Source: Strobilurus pachycystidiatus | Lineage: Eukaryota > Basidiomycota > Agaricomycetes > Agaricales > Physalacriaceae | Assembly: GCA_019915135.1 (NCBI GenBank) | Contig: JAHLMK010000004.1 | Coordinates: 2,852,001 to 2,916,000 of the forward strand | Reading direction: 5' to 3' | Length of the DNA stretch: 64,000 nt | In this document: piece after piece, positions 22,701-35,080 of the stretch | How positions within the stretch are numbered: position 1 is the first letter of the stretch | Layout of the letters: every line of letters starts with the position of its first letter | Program-made: the position numbers and the translations under genes | Notes under the pieces: model-generated | The model's input: the letters and a program-made list of their open reading frames with translations, nothing else | The model's database searches: none | Told to the model about the DNA's origin: nothing

Positions 22701-24357
22701 CGAGGTGATTCTGGGAGAGCGTCACCCATACACACTGACTGCAATGCACAATCTTGCAAGTACATATTGTCATCAAGGGAAATATGCAGAGGCAGAAGTA
22801 CTTGAGAGAGAGGTGCTTGAAGCACGCAAGGTGATTCTGGGAGAGCGTCACCCAGACACAATGACTACAATGGGCAATCTTGCAAGTATATACCGTTATC
22901 AAGGGAGATATGCAGAGGCAGAGGTACTTGAGAGAGAGGCGCTTGAAGCACGCAAGGTGATTCTGGGAGAGCGTCACCCAGACACGCTGGCTGCAATGAC
23001 CGACCTTGCAGTGACATATCATCATCAAGGGAGATATGCAGAGGCAGACGTACTTGGGAGAGAGGTGCTTGAAGCACGCAAGGTGATTCTGGGAGAGCAT
23101 CATCCAGACACGCTGACTGCATTGGGCAATCTCGCAAGAATACATCATCAACGAGGAGAATATGCAGAGGCAGAGGGACTTGAGCGAGAGGTGCTTGAAG
23201 CACGCAAGGTGATTCTGGGAGAGCGTCACCCAGACACAATGACTACAATGGGCAATCTTGCAAGTATATACCGTTATCAAGGGAGATATGCAGAGGCAGA
23301 GGTACTTGAGAGAGAGGCGCTTGAAGCAAGCAAAGCAATTCTGGGAGAGCGTCATCCAAAGACACTCCGTGCAATGGGCAATCTTGCAAGTACATATTTT
23401 TCTCAAGGAAACTATGCAGAGGCAGAGGTACTTGGGAAAGAGGTGCTTGAAGCACGCAAGGTGATTCTGGGAGAGCGTCACCCAGACACACTGGCTGCAA
23501 TGAACAATGTTGCAAATACATATCGTCATCAAGGAAAATATGCAGAGACAGAGATACTTGAGAGAGAGGTGCTTGAAGCAGACAAGGTCATTCTGGGAGA
23601 GCGTCACCCAGACACGCTGACTGCAATGCACAATCTTGCAAGTACATATTGTTATCAAGGAGAATATGCAGAGGCAGAGGTGCTTGGAAGAGAGGTGCTG
23701 GAAGCACGCAAGGTGATTCTGGGAGTGCGTCACCCAGACACAATGACTACAATGGGCAATCTTGCGAGTATATACCGTTATCAAGGGAGATATGCAGAGG
23801 CAGACGTACTTGGGAGAGAGGTGCTTGAAGCACGCAAGGTCATTCTGGGAGAGTGCCATCCAGGCACACTTACTGCAATGGCCAATCTTGCAGAAACATA
23901 TCGTTATCAAGGAAAATATGCAGAGGCAGAAGTATTTATGAAAGAGGTGCTTGAAGCACGCAAGGTGATTCTGGGAGAGCGTCACCCAGACACGCTCCGT
24001 GCAATGGCCATTCTTGCAAGTACATATCATCATCAAGGAGAATATGCAGAGGCAGAGGTACTTGAGAGAGAGGTGCTTGAAGCAATCAAAGCGATTCTGG
24101 GAGAGCGTCATCCAGACACACTTAGTGCAATGGCCAATCTTGCAAGTACATATTATTGTCAACAGAAATATGCAGAGGCAGAGGTGCTTGATAAAGAGGT
24201 GCTTGAAGCGAGCAAAGTAATTCTGGGTAAAAATCACCCCAATACGCTCGAGGCAATGGCCAATCTTGCAGATACATACCGTCGTCTGGGAAAACATGTG
24301 GATGCAGAAATACTTGAAGCAAGGCAGAAGCTCTTACAGACAGATACCTCAGATTAG
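19758..24357 (+). CDS. NLR1: STAND receptor with helical N-terminus, degenerate plus intact NB domains, 14 TPRs
   Basis: Exons 19758-19938, 19986-20281, 20333-20614, 20664-20989, 21039-21449 and 21504-24357 sum to 4350 nt, exactly 1450 codons with stop. Introns are 47-54 nt, all GT-AG. Residues 1-99 are a basic, Pro/Ser-rich leader. About 100-253 is an all-helical domain (LLQKLAKATSG, ILKEAAEIAENLPVIKAVAG), similar in style to HeLo/MLKL-like N-termini. About 323-450 is an NB-like unit with YFEGRDDML but GGEASSSR (340-347) in place of a P-loop and LLLIVTN in place of Walker B. An intact unit follows: GGTGKT at 481-486, LVIFDN at 541-546, VIITSRN, ALPIA at 624-628. Residues 860-1449 are 14 TPRs of 42 residues, kinesin-light-chain type. 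The intact frame and conserved motifs support a working nucleotide-switched receptor. The ligand is unknown; a role in allorecognition or defence is inferred from fungal NLR biology. Confidence 0.85.
22585..24357 (+). repeat. 14 tandem 126-bp TPR-coding repeats in NLR1
   Basis: Each 42-codon unit follows LGERHPDTL-AM-NLASTY-x-QGKYAEAEVLEREVLEARKVI. Units differ mainly at the position after H, after T-L, in the pair before Q, and at the G/K/E/R before YAEAE. DNA identity between units is very high, so the tract is prone to unequal exchange. NLR2 has 9 units and NLR3 has 7. Confidence 0.9.
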
Positions 24358-24670
24358 GAACAATTTGCAGTTAAGTATGTTGTAAATATATGTACTAGAG
24401 TTTGAATTTGTGCAATGTATTTATTGCTCACATTGGCTAAATGATACGTCAGATAATCTCTACAGGTATGTATAGCATGTTCATTGTGAAAGGTAGGAAT
24501 TAATACAGCTAACGCTTACCAATTGTTTAATCCAATACTGAAAAGCAATAATATGTGTCCGTGTCCTTGTTTGTCTGGCCCATGCATCTACCCTTGGTGG
24601 GGTGCTGTAGGCTTACCAGCCCCTGACTGCAGTGTTTTTTTCCTCCCTGCATCCTTTAGGAGCTCCTCAT

Positions 24671-24692
24671 CCCCCCCCCCCCCCCCCCCCCC
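24671..24692. repeat. Poly-C run of 22
   Basis: An uninterrupted homopolymer in the 3' flank of NLR1. The corresponding place downstream of NLR3 (about 49710) lacks it. Its length may be uncertain in the assembly. Confidence 0.8.
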
Positions 24693-25270
24693 GCCAAAGT
24701 CCGCCTCCACATTCTAGCCAACTCCACATGCATCAGTCCGCCATGTCCCTCTTGCACCTGGCTGCTTGTGTCTATGCATCACCCGGGTCTAGACCACACA
24801 ATGGAAGCGTGGTGATTGTGGGCAAGTGGAAAATTCCCCATCCCCTGCCACCCTTTTCTGTCAAAGGGGCTCTGCAGCATGGTACGGTGTATTGGGAGAG
24901 TAAAGAGGGATTCCAGTGTAGTTGATCTCACTGCACTACAATCTGTGCGCGCCACCACCAAGGAGGTACTGGTCTCCCTGTGACTCATCCTCCTTGCCAG
25001 TTTGCCGTAGAGTAGTCAGTAGTCGTCTATGTGCATATATTTTGACGTAGCCCATTTGTTGCGGGAGTGTAGCACATCCCAACAAGCCTGGCACTTACTC
25101 AAACGTCCACACCTCAAATCAGGCAGTTGTAAGATTGTTATACAAAGAGTTGTGATAGTAGGTAAGTACAAATGTAATATGAACAACAAAAAGGGAACGG
25201 AAGGATTATAAGTTACTAAAAGAAAAAATTGGGCCACTGAACGAGACTGTCAAATATATCCCTGGGCCTG

Positions 25271-26400
25271 TTACACATCCCGCCTGCTCTCATCAACTTC
25301 CACTCTCCCATCCCACCACGCCTTGGCATCAACCCCACGCCTTGGCATCAACCACGGCCTTGAGGTCCACCGGCATAGCAAGCAGCACGCTCGGGCTTGC
25401 GCTGCGCGAGTACGTCGTACCCCGGTGGATATCGCGCCCCCTTCCTCTCTCACTCGACGCAGACAAAACAGAGCGCTCACGAGAGCGTGACAGCTTCTCC
25501 CTCGACGGACTCCACATCGGTGCCCTCCCTGGACGGACTCAACATCGGCGCCCTCTCGAACTCTCTCTCCATCCTCGACCTCGAGCGCCTAGAGCGCGCC
25601 TCCCGATGCGGGTACTCCTCATCCCGACTCGGCGAGCGGGTCGTCCGGCCGCGTCTCGCTGCAGGTAAATCAGGTATCGGCGCATCCTCCTCCCCCTCCT
25701 CACCCCCTACAACCCCCACCTCCCAGCTCCTCTCCCCCACCTCCCGCACACCCCACCTCCTCTCTTCAAACACCTCCTCACCACCCTCCGTCACCCCACT
25801 CCCTTGCGGGATATCCCCATGCCGGATATTCAAAATCAGGCACAGCTCAAACGCGTCGGCGAACGGGAGCCGGCCTTGAAGGATGACGCCGGCGGCTTCG
25901 AGGGCGTGGTGGTGGGGCGGGAGGAAGAGCTCCGGCGCGTGCGTAAGTGAAAGAGGGTGAGGGAAGGGAAGGGAAGGAGGGGGTGAGAGCGGGGGAGCTG
26001 AATAAGCGAGGAGTAGGGAGGGGGGAGGAGCGTTGACGACGTCCGAGGAGGGGGAGGGAGTGCGATGGGGTGGAAGGGAAAAGGCGTCGGTGACGGATCG
26101 GGAGAGCGCGGACAGCGTCGGGCGAGCGACGGAGATACGAATGGTGAGAGACCTCCGCCCACATCGAACGCAAATACACCGAGCGGCGAGGAGTAGTAGA
26201 CCCGGATTGGGACAGTCGTCCTCTTGTCCTGCTGCCGACGCCGCGGAGTGTTTGAACTCTGAAGCGTACGGGAGGGCGACTGTTGTTCCTGGTCCCGTTC
26301 CTGCTGCCGCATCCTTCGTTCCCGCGGCTGCCGTGTCCATGTGGGTGACTGTCTGGTAATTGGTTGGGCGCGGTCTGTGGGTGCGAGTAGTATTGATCAT
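25271..26400 (-). pseudogene. Ser/Arg/Pro-rich ORF, unit 2 copy (frameshifted)
   Basis: A long frame runs 26400-25477 (MINTTRTHRPRP, MDTAAAGTKDAA, LQGRLPFADAFELCLILNIRHGDIP). It then leaves the ancestral frame near 25540, where a short CTGGACGGACTC-containing segment is duplicated. The conserved tail (RDIHRGTTYSRSASPSV, DLKAVVDAKAW) follows in another frame to 25271. It keeps the IRHGDIP junction that unit 1 has lost. Family unknown. Confidence 0.35.
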
Positions 26401-26599
26401 GATGCCGCGGTGGATTCTTCGCTGGCGGGGTAGCGCGAGTCGTTGTAGTCGTGGTAGTAATCCAACCCGCGATCTTATTACGCCGTACGTCGTGGAAGGT
26501 CGATAAACTCTCCGCAGCTGTTTGCCAAGGAAAGTCCTTTGATCATTTGCCGGCTCACTTTTAATTTCCTGCTCCTGCGTCCAGCGAGGATTGGAGTTT

Positions 26600-28070
26600 G
26601 GATGTGGTCTTTTTTGGTCCGAAGCGAGAAAGTCGTCCTTGTCGCGGCGCCGGGTGTTTGCAGTGAAGGGCGTTCCTGATTCGTGAGGGCTGCGAGGAGG
26701 ATAGGATCAGTATGTTGACAACGGGTGGGGAGTGGATGTTGGTGAAGGGACACTGCGAAACGAAAAGGTGTACGCTACACCATTCGGCGAAGGGCAGTGG
26801 GGCCATGGACAGATGCTGCTGCGAGCGTATGTAGGGATGGACGAATATATGCGTCGTCCCCCCCACGGAAGAGACGAAATCAAATGCAAATACACGCACC
26901 CCCACGTTTAGCTTTGGCTGCGCACATATCTCCATGCAAAACTCGTCTGAACGCCTGTCGCCCTTCCGTGCGCTCGTCTTCGGATGACACTGTCCTGTTC
27001 AAATCACGTTCAAAAGTGATGGCGGTCAGAAAAAAAGCAAACGTACGCTGCAAGACCCTCGCCAATTCCAATCCAAGCGCGTCGTTTCTGACTCCGAACC
27101 CGATGCCGGCGTGTGACGCCTTCAATCCCTATGAATGCGATGGCGGTGGGAACGAAATCCGCGACGAAGGCAGAGAAGGTTATTAGCCGGCAGCGGCGGG
27201 TGTTGGCCGTGGGGAAAGTCGCCATAGTCGCGCCGCCGTCAGGTGTTTGGTTCGAAGCGCCGTTATGGGATCGGGGCTGGGAAGGATAAGGTCAGTATGT
27301 GAATGAGATGCTGGGAAGGAGAGGGGAGGAAAGGGGATTTAGGGAAAGCGCATGGAGAGATGAACGGACATCGCCCCACGAACGAGACAGAATCAAATCT
27401 GATTGCACGCACCAGCACGGTCAGGTCTGTTTGGATTTCCCGTCACTCCCTGCATCCATCGTCCCATTGCAGCGTGGCGCCTTTCCGTGCGTCCCGTCTC
27501 TCAAATAATATTGTGCTGTCGGGGTCGCGTTCGGAGATGATGACAAAAAGGAAACAAGCGAACGCACGTTGTGCAGCCCCATTTCTGAGGTGTGATGTAC
27601 GCAAGTTGGTGCTCTGTAAATGCGACGGTAGCAGCTTGTGGATTGTGGGAGGCGTCTGCGAGGGTTCGTTCGATTGGGCGAGGAGTAGGCGACCGGGTAT
27701 GTTGGCCAAGGTTGGAGATGTTGTCCATGTTGTGCGGCCGCGGGTTTGGAGTAGAGCGCATACGGGATTGGGAGTGGGCTCTGAGAGAATGGAAATGGGC
27801 GTTAGTGCCTCGTGTGAGAGAAGGAAAATGGAGGAGTCGGCACGCGAAAAAGCTGCGAGACGGATGGATGATTGCGCGGCGGCGGAGGGAATGGACAGAG
27901 GCGGCGATCGTACGCGCCGTGCAGATATGCGTGTCGCAGGAAAGGAACGAGAACAAAACGAAGTCACGCACCGGTCTGCTTCATCTCGTCTCTGCTGTCC
28001 TGCTTCCCGTAGGGAACTCCTCCCAAATGTCCGTGCGCTCAAGGTCTTGCTTGCGTACGCGTCCGACCTC
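26600..28070 (-). repeat. Exon-sized tandem repeats, unit 2
   Basis: The same repeated blocks as at 16300-17780, with minus-strand donors GTGCGTGTATT near 26900 and GTGCGTGCAATC near 27410. Coding-like pieces include VSSEDERTEGRQAFRRV (about 26990-26930) and RDPDSTILFERRDARKG (about 27530-27480). The second piece meets a stop after about 40 codons. Confidence 0.4.
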
Positions 28071-28189
28071 GATGTTAGACCCGAGCGAGGCGAACGCGAA
28101 ATGTGCTCATTGTGGGAGGAAGCAAGGCACCCGGATCAGGGTAACATTAATTGCTCATTTTGATTTCTTCCTTCATTGCTTCCACTGGC

Positions 28190-29900
28190 AGCAACGCCCG
28201 CAGAAATGGATACGAAACAACCGCGGTCAGTGCTATCCGACCGCAGCCGCGGCGCTGTCCAAACGCTGCCGTTTACTTTCAACAACGTCGAGATGGCGGC
28301 CCGGGGGCCGCCGAGCGCAAAGTTGCACTGACCATTCCCCTTTGCTCTCCAGGAATGAATACGAAACATACATCGCGGGCGGTGCTATCGCTGCCGGACT
28401 CGAACACAGACGCGGCGCTGTCCGAACGCCGCCGTTCAGCTTGTACCCCCGAACACGCGGCGGTCCAGAGACAAAGTTCCACTGATTCCTTCCGCAGGCT
28501 GCTCTCAGACCCAAACGACGCTTGCGAATGGCGCGACCTCTTTGCAAGTAAATGCGCACACCTACAGTGTATGTACGCTATTCGTCTTTAGTCTCGACAC
28601 TTCCTGGGACTGATTCGTCGCTAGTGGACATTCTGTGCACGGTCGTTTAGTCATTCACATACCATGCTTTTGATCTTTGTAGCACCTTCTCTGCATATTC
28701 AAGTTCGCATTCATTTTTTCTGGTGCCATTGTAGTACGTCTCGAGCTCACGAGGACCCTCGCCATCGAGGCGGTGCGCCGGTGGGGTGCTACACGATGTG
28801 TGCCACGACGACTCGTCGTCCTCCCAGAACGCGCAAGGTTCTTCCTTCTTTTGTTTCACCGGCTGGGAACTGACATGCCTTGGTGGATAGCATGCCCTGT
28901 ACGCATTTTCTAGATCGGTACTTCATTTGGAATACCTATCAACACCAGGTCGCTGTTCTCGACGCGCCGCGCGAGCTTTTCGTCCCGGCGAACTAAGCTC
29001 AGAGCTCCAGGTGAGTAACATATCTCGCTTTTTTCCGTGGTTTCATCGATTCGAAGTAATTCTAAGATCCACGACGCGTTTCGACAGTCTCTGATTTGAA
29101 AGACGTTCGCTAGTGAGACGGCTGCTGCTGCTGCTGCTCTGTTCATCGATCCTAGATTTCAGTGTTCGGAATTCGATTCGGAGGCCGGTCGGCCAATAGC
29201 AAATGCCTCGATTTGGATAGACGAGCTCGGACGTGGGACGTTGGCGCGGGCGTGAGGCACTCGCACGCAATTTTGCAGGCGTCAATCGTGGTACGTTCAT
29301 CTTTGGACAAACCAGATCCCATTCACTCATTCGGCAGTGCTCAGACGTTCCTTTTCTACGCGACGTACGCGTATGTTGAAAATTTATCCGAACGCCTAAC
29401 CCGTATCCTGGACCCAGCCGTGCATGGTGGGAAGTTAGCGCTACCGTCTCGAGGAGGCCTACTGTTGTCGAGTAGGTGCATTCTCGTCTGTCTTTCACGG
29501 GCTGTTACCGTGGAGTCATGCAACCTTGATCTTCCTGAGCAGGTCCAATAAATCTCGCGCTGTATCTTCCTCATGGATGCTAAACCCGACGAGATAGAAA
29601 TCTCGACATGCGGAGGCCAATTCTGGGATAACGCTCTAGTACAGGTGCGTCGTTTCCCTTCCCGCTTTTGGATCTGGGGGATGTAGGCGTGTAGGATCAT
29701 CGACGGTGCCCCGTGCGGTATGTATACGCGGTAAGCGAATCTGGTCGCGCATTTAGCTTATTCTCACAGTAGATCTCGAACTCGCGCGCTTCGTGGACCC
29801 GGCGGCGGACGGGCTCGAGGAGAGCAAAGATATTGCGACGAATCTGGCTGTCTACCATCTGCGTAACCAGTCAAGTATGCCTCTATCGTTTATCGCACTT
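28190..29900 (+). pseudogene. Decayed plus-strand exons upstream of NLR2
   Basis: Counterpart of 17990-19370. It opens with two similar ATG-containing segments in tandem (28206 and 28354, each with ACGAAAC). Then follow EWRDLFASK at about 28527, a candidate exon LTRTLAIEAVRRWG at about 28755, LMDAKPDEIEISTCGGQFWDN near 29570-29640 followed by a GTGCGTCG donor, and LARFVDPAADGLEESKDIA near 29780-29840. Frames are preserved piecewise only. Not recognised. Confidence 0.3.
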
Positions 29901-30629
29901 GCTGTTAGCGTGTGGTGGACTGCGCTAATGATACTGTGAAATCTCTTTCCTCCGTCTCTTCTCCTTCTCGCGTTGATGGTGCGATGGCGCATCGTACTAA
30001 TATTCCGAGGCGTCAGCTGTGAACAGATTCAAACCAACAACCATACCATTTGTGATAGCTCCCGCCGGGTCTGTTCGAGTTCATCTTTTCTGTCTGCTTT
30101 AAGCATTCTTTCTCGGGGTCTCGTCCGTCCGAGACCGGAGGCAGTGATGGTGGCTGTATGGTGGGAGAAACCCAGAGATCAGTGTGACACAGCCGTAACG
30201 TCTGATAGCACATCTTGACAGCAAACCACGACGACCACAGCACGACTCAGCACAACCATGGATACGAATGCCGCTGAAAGCAAGCGCGGTGGGCGCGCTC
30301 GATTCTCGTTGAATCGGCTCACGCGGAGTCGACAGGATAGCCCTGCTCCTCCCGCAGCGCCCTCCGACCGTCCCGCGGGGGACGAGATAGCCATCGTCAC
30401 CCCTCCCAAGCAGACGGAAGGGCAGCGCGACAAGAAAAGTGCGTCCTCAACTTATTCTCCTGGCAGTTGGTTTGACATTGACTCAGAAAAATCGTTCCTC
30501 TCGATTCCAATGCCAAAATGGCGGCGGTCAGACCGCTCATCTCGCTCCCCCAGTCCCTCGTCTCCGGGTCCCGAACAGGAGACTCAGGTAGACACATCCC
30601 CTCCATCCATTCGCCCATCTGCCGTCCCG

Positions 30630-30930
30630 CCGCCGGTGGAAACAGCCTCTCTGCCCACGGCCCCATCTGAGACCTCATCACCCCCCGGTGTAGCGCTGCC
30701 GGCGGACACATCCATTCCATCTCATACCCCATCTGGCATCCCGTCGTCTTCAGATGTACTGCCGCCAGTGGAAACACCCGCTGCACCCACAACCCCATCT
30801 GAGACCTTGCCGTCTTCCCAGGTAGTGCCGCCGGCGGACACATCCGCTCCATCTCAGGATCCATCTGCTATCCCGGCGTCTTCCGACGTACTGTCAGTGA
30901 ACACAGCCGCCCCATCCGCCCCATCTACGG
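30630..30930 (+). repeat. 132-nt repeats in the NLR2 Pro/Ser/Thr linker
   Basis: Two and a part copies of a 44-codon unit starting PPVET and running through TAPSET, PADTS and SSDVL (starts near 30630 and 30762, then a diverged third). Absent from NLR1 and NLR3. It separates the basic leader from the helical domain. Confidence 0.7.
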
Positions 30931-33900
30931 CCCCGTCTGAGACCTCGCCGGTCTGCCCTGGACCGCCGCCGTCATCCACAGCTCAACCGCCCATGTCGGG
31001 CAAAGCTCAAACACTGCTGAAGAAGCTGGCAAAGGCTACCAGCGGGGTCATCAACGTCGACAATGCCTCCGTCTGCGTGAACATTCTCAAGGAGGCGGCT
31101 GAGATTGCCGAGAATCTCCCTGTCATTAAGGCCGTGGCCGGCATTGTCGTGCATCTCATCAAGGTCGTCAATGTACGTGGTTTTTTTTTTCTTGGTGTTC
31201 TTGTCTGTTGATCCGTTTCACAGGAATATGACCAGTGCCGAGAGTCATGGGCGCGTTTGATGACAGCACTTGGGACGCTTTCCACATTCATGGCCGTGTT
31301 TGCAAATGAAGCCCAGATCCAGGACCTCCCTTCTGACACATTCGATGCGTTCAAGCCACTTGAGGACACACTTGCGGAGATCTTTCTTGCCTGGAGCAAG
31401 TTTGGCAAGAAGAACTTTGTTGCCGTTGGCTTGGATCGCGATGACCTCAAGCAGAGAGGTGACAAACTTGCAGACAAGTTGTGGAAGACTTTGTATGTCC
31501 TCCAGGTAAGCACATACCAGGTTTGCTTTGCACACAAGTTGATTTTGAGGCCAGAGTAACCAAACCCTGTATGCACGCATTGACAGCGCGCATATTCGAA
31601 AGGTACTTGATGAGATACGTGTGCAGATTGGTACAACAGTCAATCCTCATCATACTACTCAACCGCTCGGCCTTCTGCCATGCCCGTCTCCCTCAGAGTA
31701 CTTTGAGGGGCGAGATGACATGCTTCTGCGGCTCACATCCATCTTTTCTGCGCGTGTGGTGGCGCTCATTGGAGGGGAGACATTTTCAGCTCGTATGGAG
31801 TCTATTCTCAATATGTTTGTCCAGGATTCCGGAATGCGGTAAGCAGTATGTTCTTTGTCATGCTCAAAATCTCATTTTTTGTTATAGCTTCTCGGGTGTT
31901 CACTATGTGAATGCAAGCTCCAAGGAGCGGCTTGAGGCAGATCTCAAGCTGTTCAGTGGTGCAGCTGAACTTGGGCCTGCCTGCTCTGCTATTTGTTCAA
32001 GGCCTGGGCTTCTGCTCATTGTCACCAACATCATGGACAAGAATCTTGTTGCATGTCTTCCTCGCTCTCTTAAGCTTTGCATGTTGTTATGTGGCGCAGA
32101 TCAGACCTTGGAGATGTTTGCGTCACCAGGTCAATCCTGGATATTGGATGATCTTGTTGATGAGGTCATTATTGAAAGGATGAGGGGAGCATTAGTGGAG
32201 CCAGTTGAGAAGAAGAGGTGTGTGACAACACTGGTGGCAAAAGGTGGCACGGGGAAGACACAGATAGTGACAAAATTTGTAAAAGAGAATCAAGCAAGGT
32301 ATGTATATATTTTCTTTCACTCAATGATCTATAGTTGATTGTGCAATTATAGCTTTTCTGACATTATTTTTGTCAATGCTAGCTCAATTGCAAAACTGGC
32401 AGAGCAGAATAAGATTGTTATAGAGAAACTTGGACAATCTCTTTGCAGCTATTTAAATAGCACTCTAGAGAATTGGCTTGTCATCTTTGACAATGCAGAT
32501 GATCCTAAACTTGATTTATCACCCTTTCTTCCCTCTTCTAACCATGGCAATGTGGTTATTACAAGTCGCAATGCTGAGGTTCATGTACATGCATCTAAGA
32601 ATTGTGACATTTCTGTTCATGATCTTGAGCATGATGCTGCTGTTACTATGCTACTTTCACGTGCCAAAGCCAATGTCAATGATTATGCAGCTGCCACAAG
32701 CATTGTTGATGCGTTTGCATGTCATGCCTTGCCAATTGCCATAGCTGGTGGCTATATTGCTTCCAACACTATGTGCTCTATCTCAAGCTATTTTAAGCGT
32801 TTTGAAAACCGTCGCAAGGAGCTTCTTGCCTCTAAAGCAAGACAAAGTATTGACAGCTATTCAGAGAGTGTTCTTGGTGCATTTCTTCTTAGCTTTGAGC
32901 ATCTTTCTGATGATGCAAAGCTCATTATACAGTTGTGCTCTTTCTATCTCTATGCTGATATTCCCATTGCCATGCTCCGCAATGCTGCAGAGAACTCTTC
33001 TGAGCTTGAACTTTTGGGTGATGAAGCAGTCTCATCAATTGTGAAGGATCTTTTAGAGAAGTTTGCTTTATGCTCTGTTAATGAAGCAGTTGATGAAATC
33101 ATCAGGCTGTCTCTTGTTACGTATGCAATTGAAAGTGAAGTCCTTTCATTTCATCCTGTCATTCATGAATGTGTGTCATATACTATAACCCTTCCTCATT
33201 TGGAAGTGAAACAGACAGCACTTATTGTACTTAGTCGTGGTATCCCTTGGGACAAGTCATCTACTTCATATGCTCTTCGGAGATATATTCTTCCACATGC
33301 CACACATAGTTGGGAAGACAATCTCAGAAGCAGGAAAATGGACAGCAGAGAAATCACTACGACAACAGATAGTAGATGCACGAGTAAAGGTTTTGGGAGA
33401 AGATCACCCCAAAACACTTGATGCAAAAGGTTTTCTTGCAACTACATATTATCATCAAGGAAAACATGCAAAGGCAGAGATACTTGGGAAAGAGGTGCTT
33501 GAAGCATGCAAGGTGATTTTGGGGGAGCGTCATTCACACACGCTTGTTGCAATGTCCAATCTTGCAGCTACATATTGTTATCAAGGCAAATATGCAGAGG
33601 CAGAGGTATTTGAGAGAGAGGTGCTCGAAGCACACAAGGTGATTCTGGGAGAGCGTCACCCAGACACACTTAGTGCAATGGCCAATCTTGCAAGTACATA
33701 TTGTCATCAAGGAGAATGTGCAGAAGCAGAAGTACTTGAGACTGAGGTGCTTGAAGCACGCAAGGTGATTCTGGGAGTGCATCACCCAGACACGCTTACT
33801 GCAATGACCAATCTTGCAAGTACATATTGTTATCAAGAAGAATATGCAGAGGCAGAGGTGCTTGGAAGAGAGGTGCTGGAAGCACGCAAGGTGATTCTGG

Positions 33901-34372
33901 GAGTGCGTCACCCATACACAATGACTACAATGGGCAATCTTGCGAGTATATACCGTTATCAAGGGAGATATGCAGAGGCAGACGTACTTGGGAGAGAGGT
34001 GCTTGAAGCACGCAAGGTCATTCTGGGAGAGTGCCATCCAGGCACACTTACTGCAATGGCCAATCTTGCAGAAACATATTGTTATCAAGGAAAATATGCA
34101 GAGGCAGAAGTATTTATGAAAGAGGTGCTTGAAGCACGCAAGGTGATTCTGGGAGAGCGTCACCCAGGCACGCTCCGTGCAATGGCCAATCTTGCAAGTA
34201 CATATCATCATCAAGGAGAATATGCAGAGGCAGAGGTACTTGAGAGAGAGGTGCTTGAAGCAAGCAAAGCGATTCTGGGAGAGCGTCATCCAGACACACT
34301 TAGTGCAATGGCCAATCTTGCAAGTACATATTATTGTCAAGAGAAATATGCAGAGGCAGAGGTGCTTGAGAA

Positions 34373-35080
34373 TAGGGTTTAAAAGTCCGGTCCGGTCCGG
34401 TTTTTTGGCCTCTGAGATCCTGGACCTGGACTGGACCGGTCCAGCAAACTTTCAGATTTAGCTGGACTTAGGACTGGACCGCTTAGGACCGCAAAAACCG
34501 GTCTTAATCAGTCCGGTTTGCGGTTCTGAACCGGTCCAGGACCGGTCCAAGTTGCTACAAGCTCAAACTTGTATTTTGATAATTATTTTGGTAAGTTTAC
34601 CATTTTATAAGTTTACCATGTAGGTTAAACAATATCTAACAGTCATTAACAAGTTTACATAGTATGCACCACTGTAGCACAAGTGATTGTAAAACTGAAT
34701 CCTTAGTTGTGAGAGGATTTATGCAGCTAAGTGTATCATATAAGTACATAGTGAAGGTAAGTTTACCGTAGAAACGTGCAAATGAGGGTAAGTTTACCAT
34801 AGAAAATGCGTAAGTGAAGGTAAGTTTACCATCAAAACATGAATAATGACCCTTTTGAAGGACAATTAACTAGTTCTGACTGAACCCTGAGTAGACCGGT
34901 CCAAACCGGTCCTAGACCAGTCTTAACCAGTCCAGATAAATCTGGGAGAAGCTCTGGACCTAGGACCTGGACTGGTAGGACTGGTAGGACCGGTCCATGT
35001 TGGACTGGTCATATGACCGGTCCAGTCCGGTCCAGTTCACCGGTCTTACCGGTCCACTTGGACTGGACCTTCAAACCCTA
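34373..35080. mobile_element. 708-bp hAT-type MITE, copy 2, inside NLR2 TPR repeats
   Basis: Same length and ends as the copy at 9235-9942. The 8-bp duplication CTTGAGAA lies at 34365-34372 and 35081-35088. It is part of the TPR codons (VLEKEV region), so the insertion falls within repeat 8. The upstream frame stops at 34382. The lack of visible difference from copy 1 suggests recent activity. Confidence 0.92.

Larger units (their letters stand above)
14616..24778 (+). repeat. NLR duplicon, unit 1 (~10.2 kb)
   Basis: Left edge set where similarity to the other units begins (the CCACACAATGGAAG stretch at about 14635, matching 24794, 35480 and, less exactly, 49824). Order within the unit: minus-strand Ser/Arg/Pro-rich ORF, exon-sized repeats, decayed plus-strand exons, NLR1. 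The next unit starts after NLR1's 3' flank. Confidence 0.75.

Noticed and set aside
22609..24297. A 562-codon open frame on the minus strand across the NLR1 TPR repeats (and similar ones in NLR2 and NLR3)
   Set aside because: It is the mirror of a 126-nt repeat: once one unit is open on the antisense strand, all are. Its Cys/Leu/His-rich composition is unlike any protein, and it has the same period as the TPRs.
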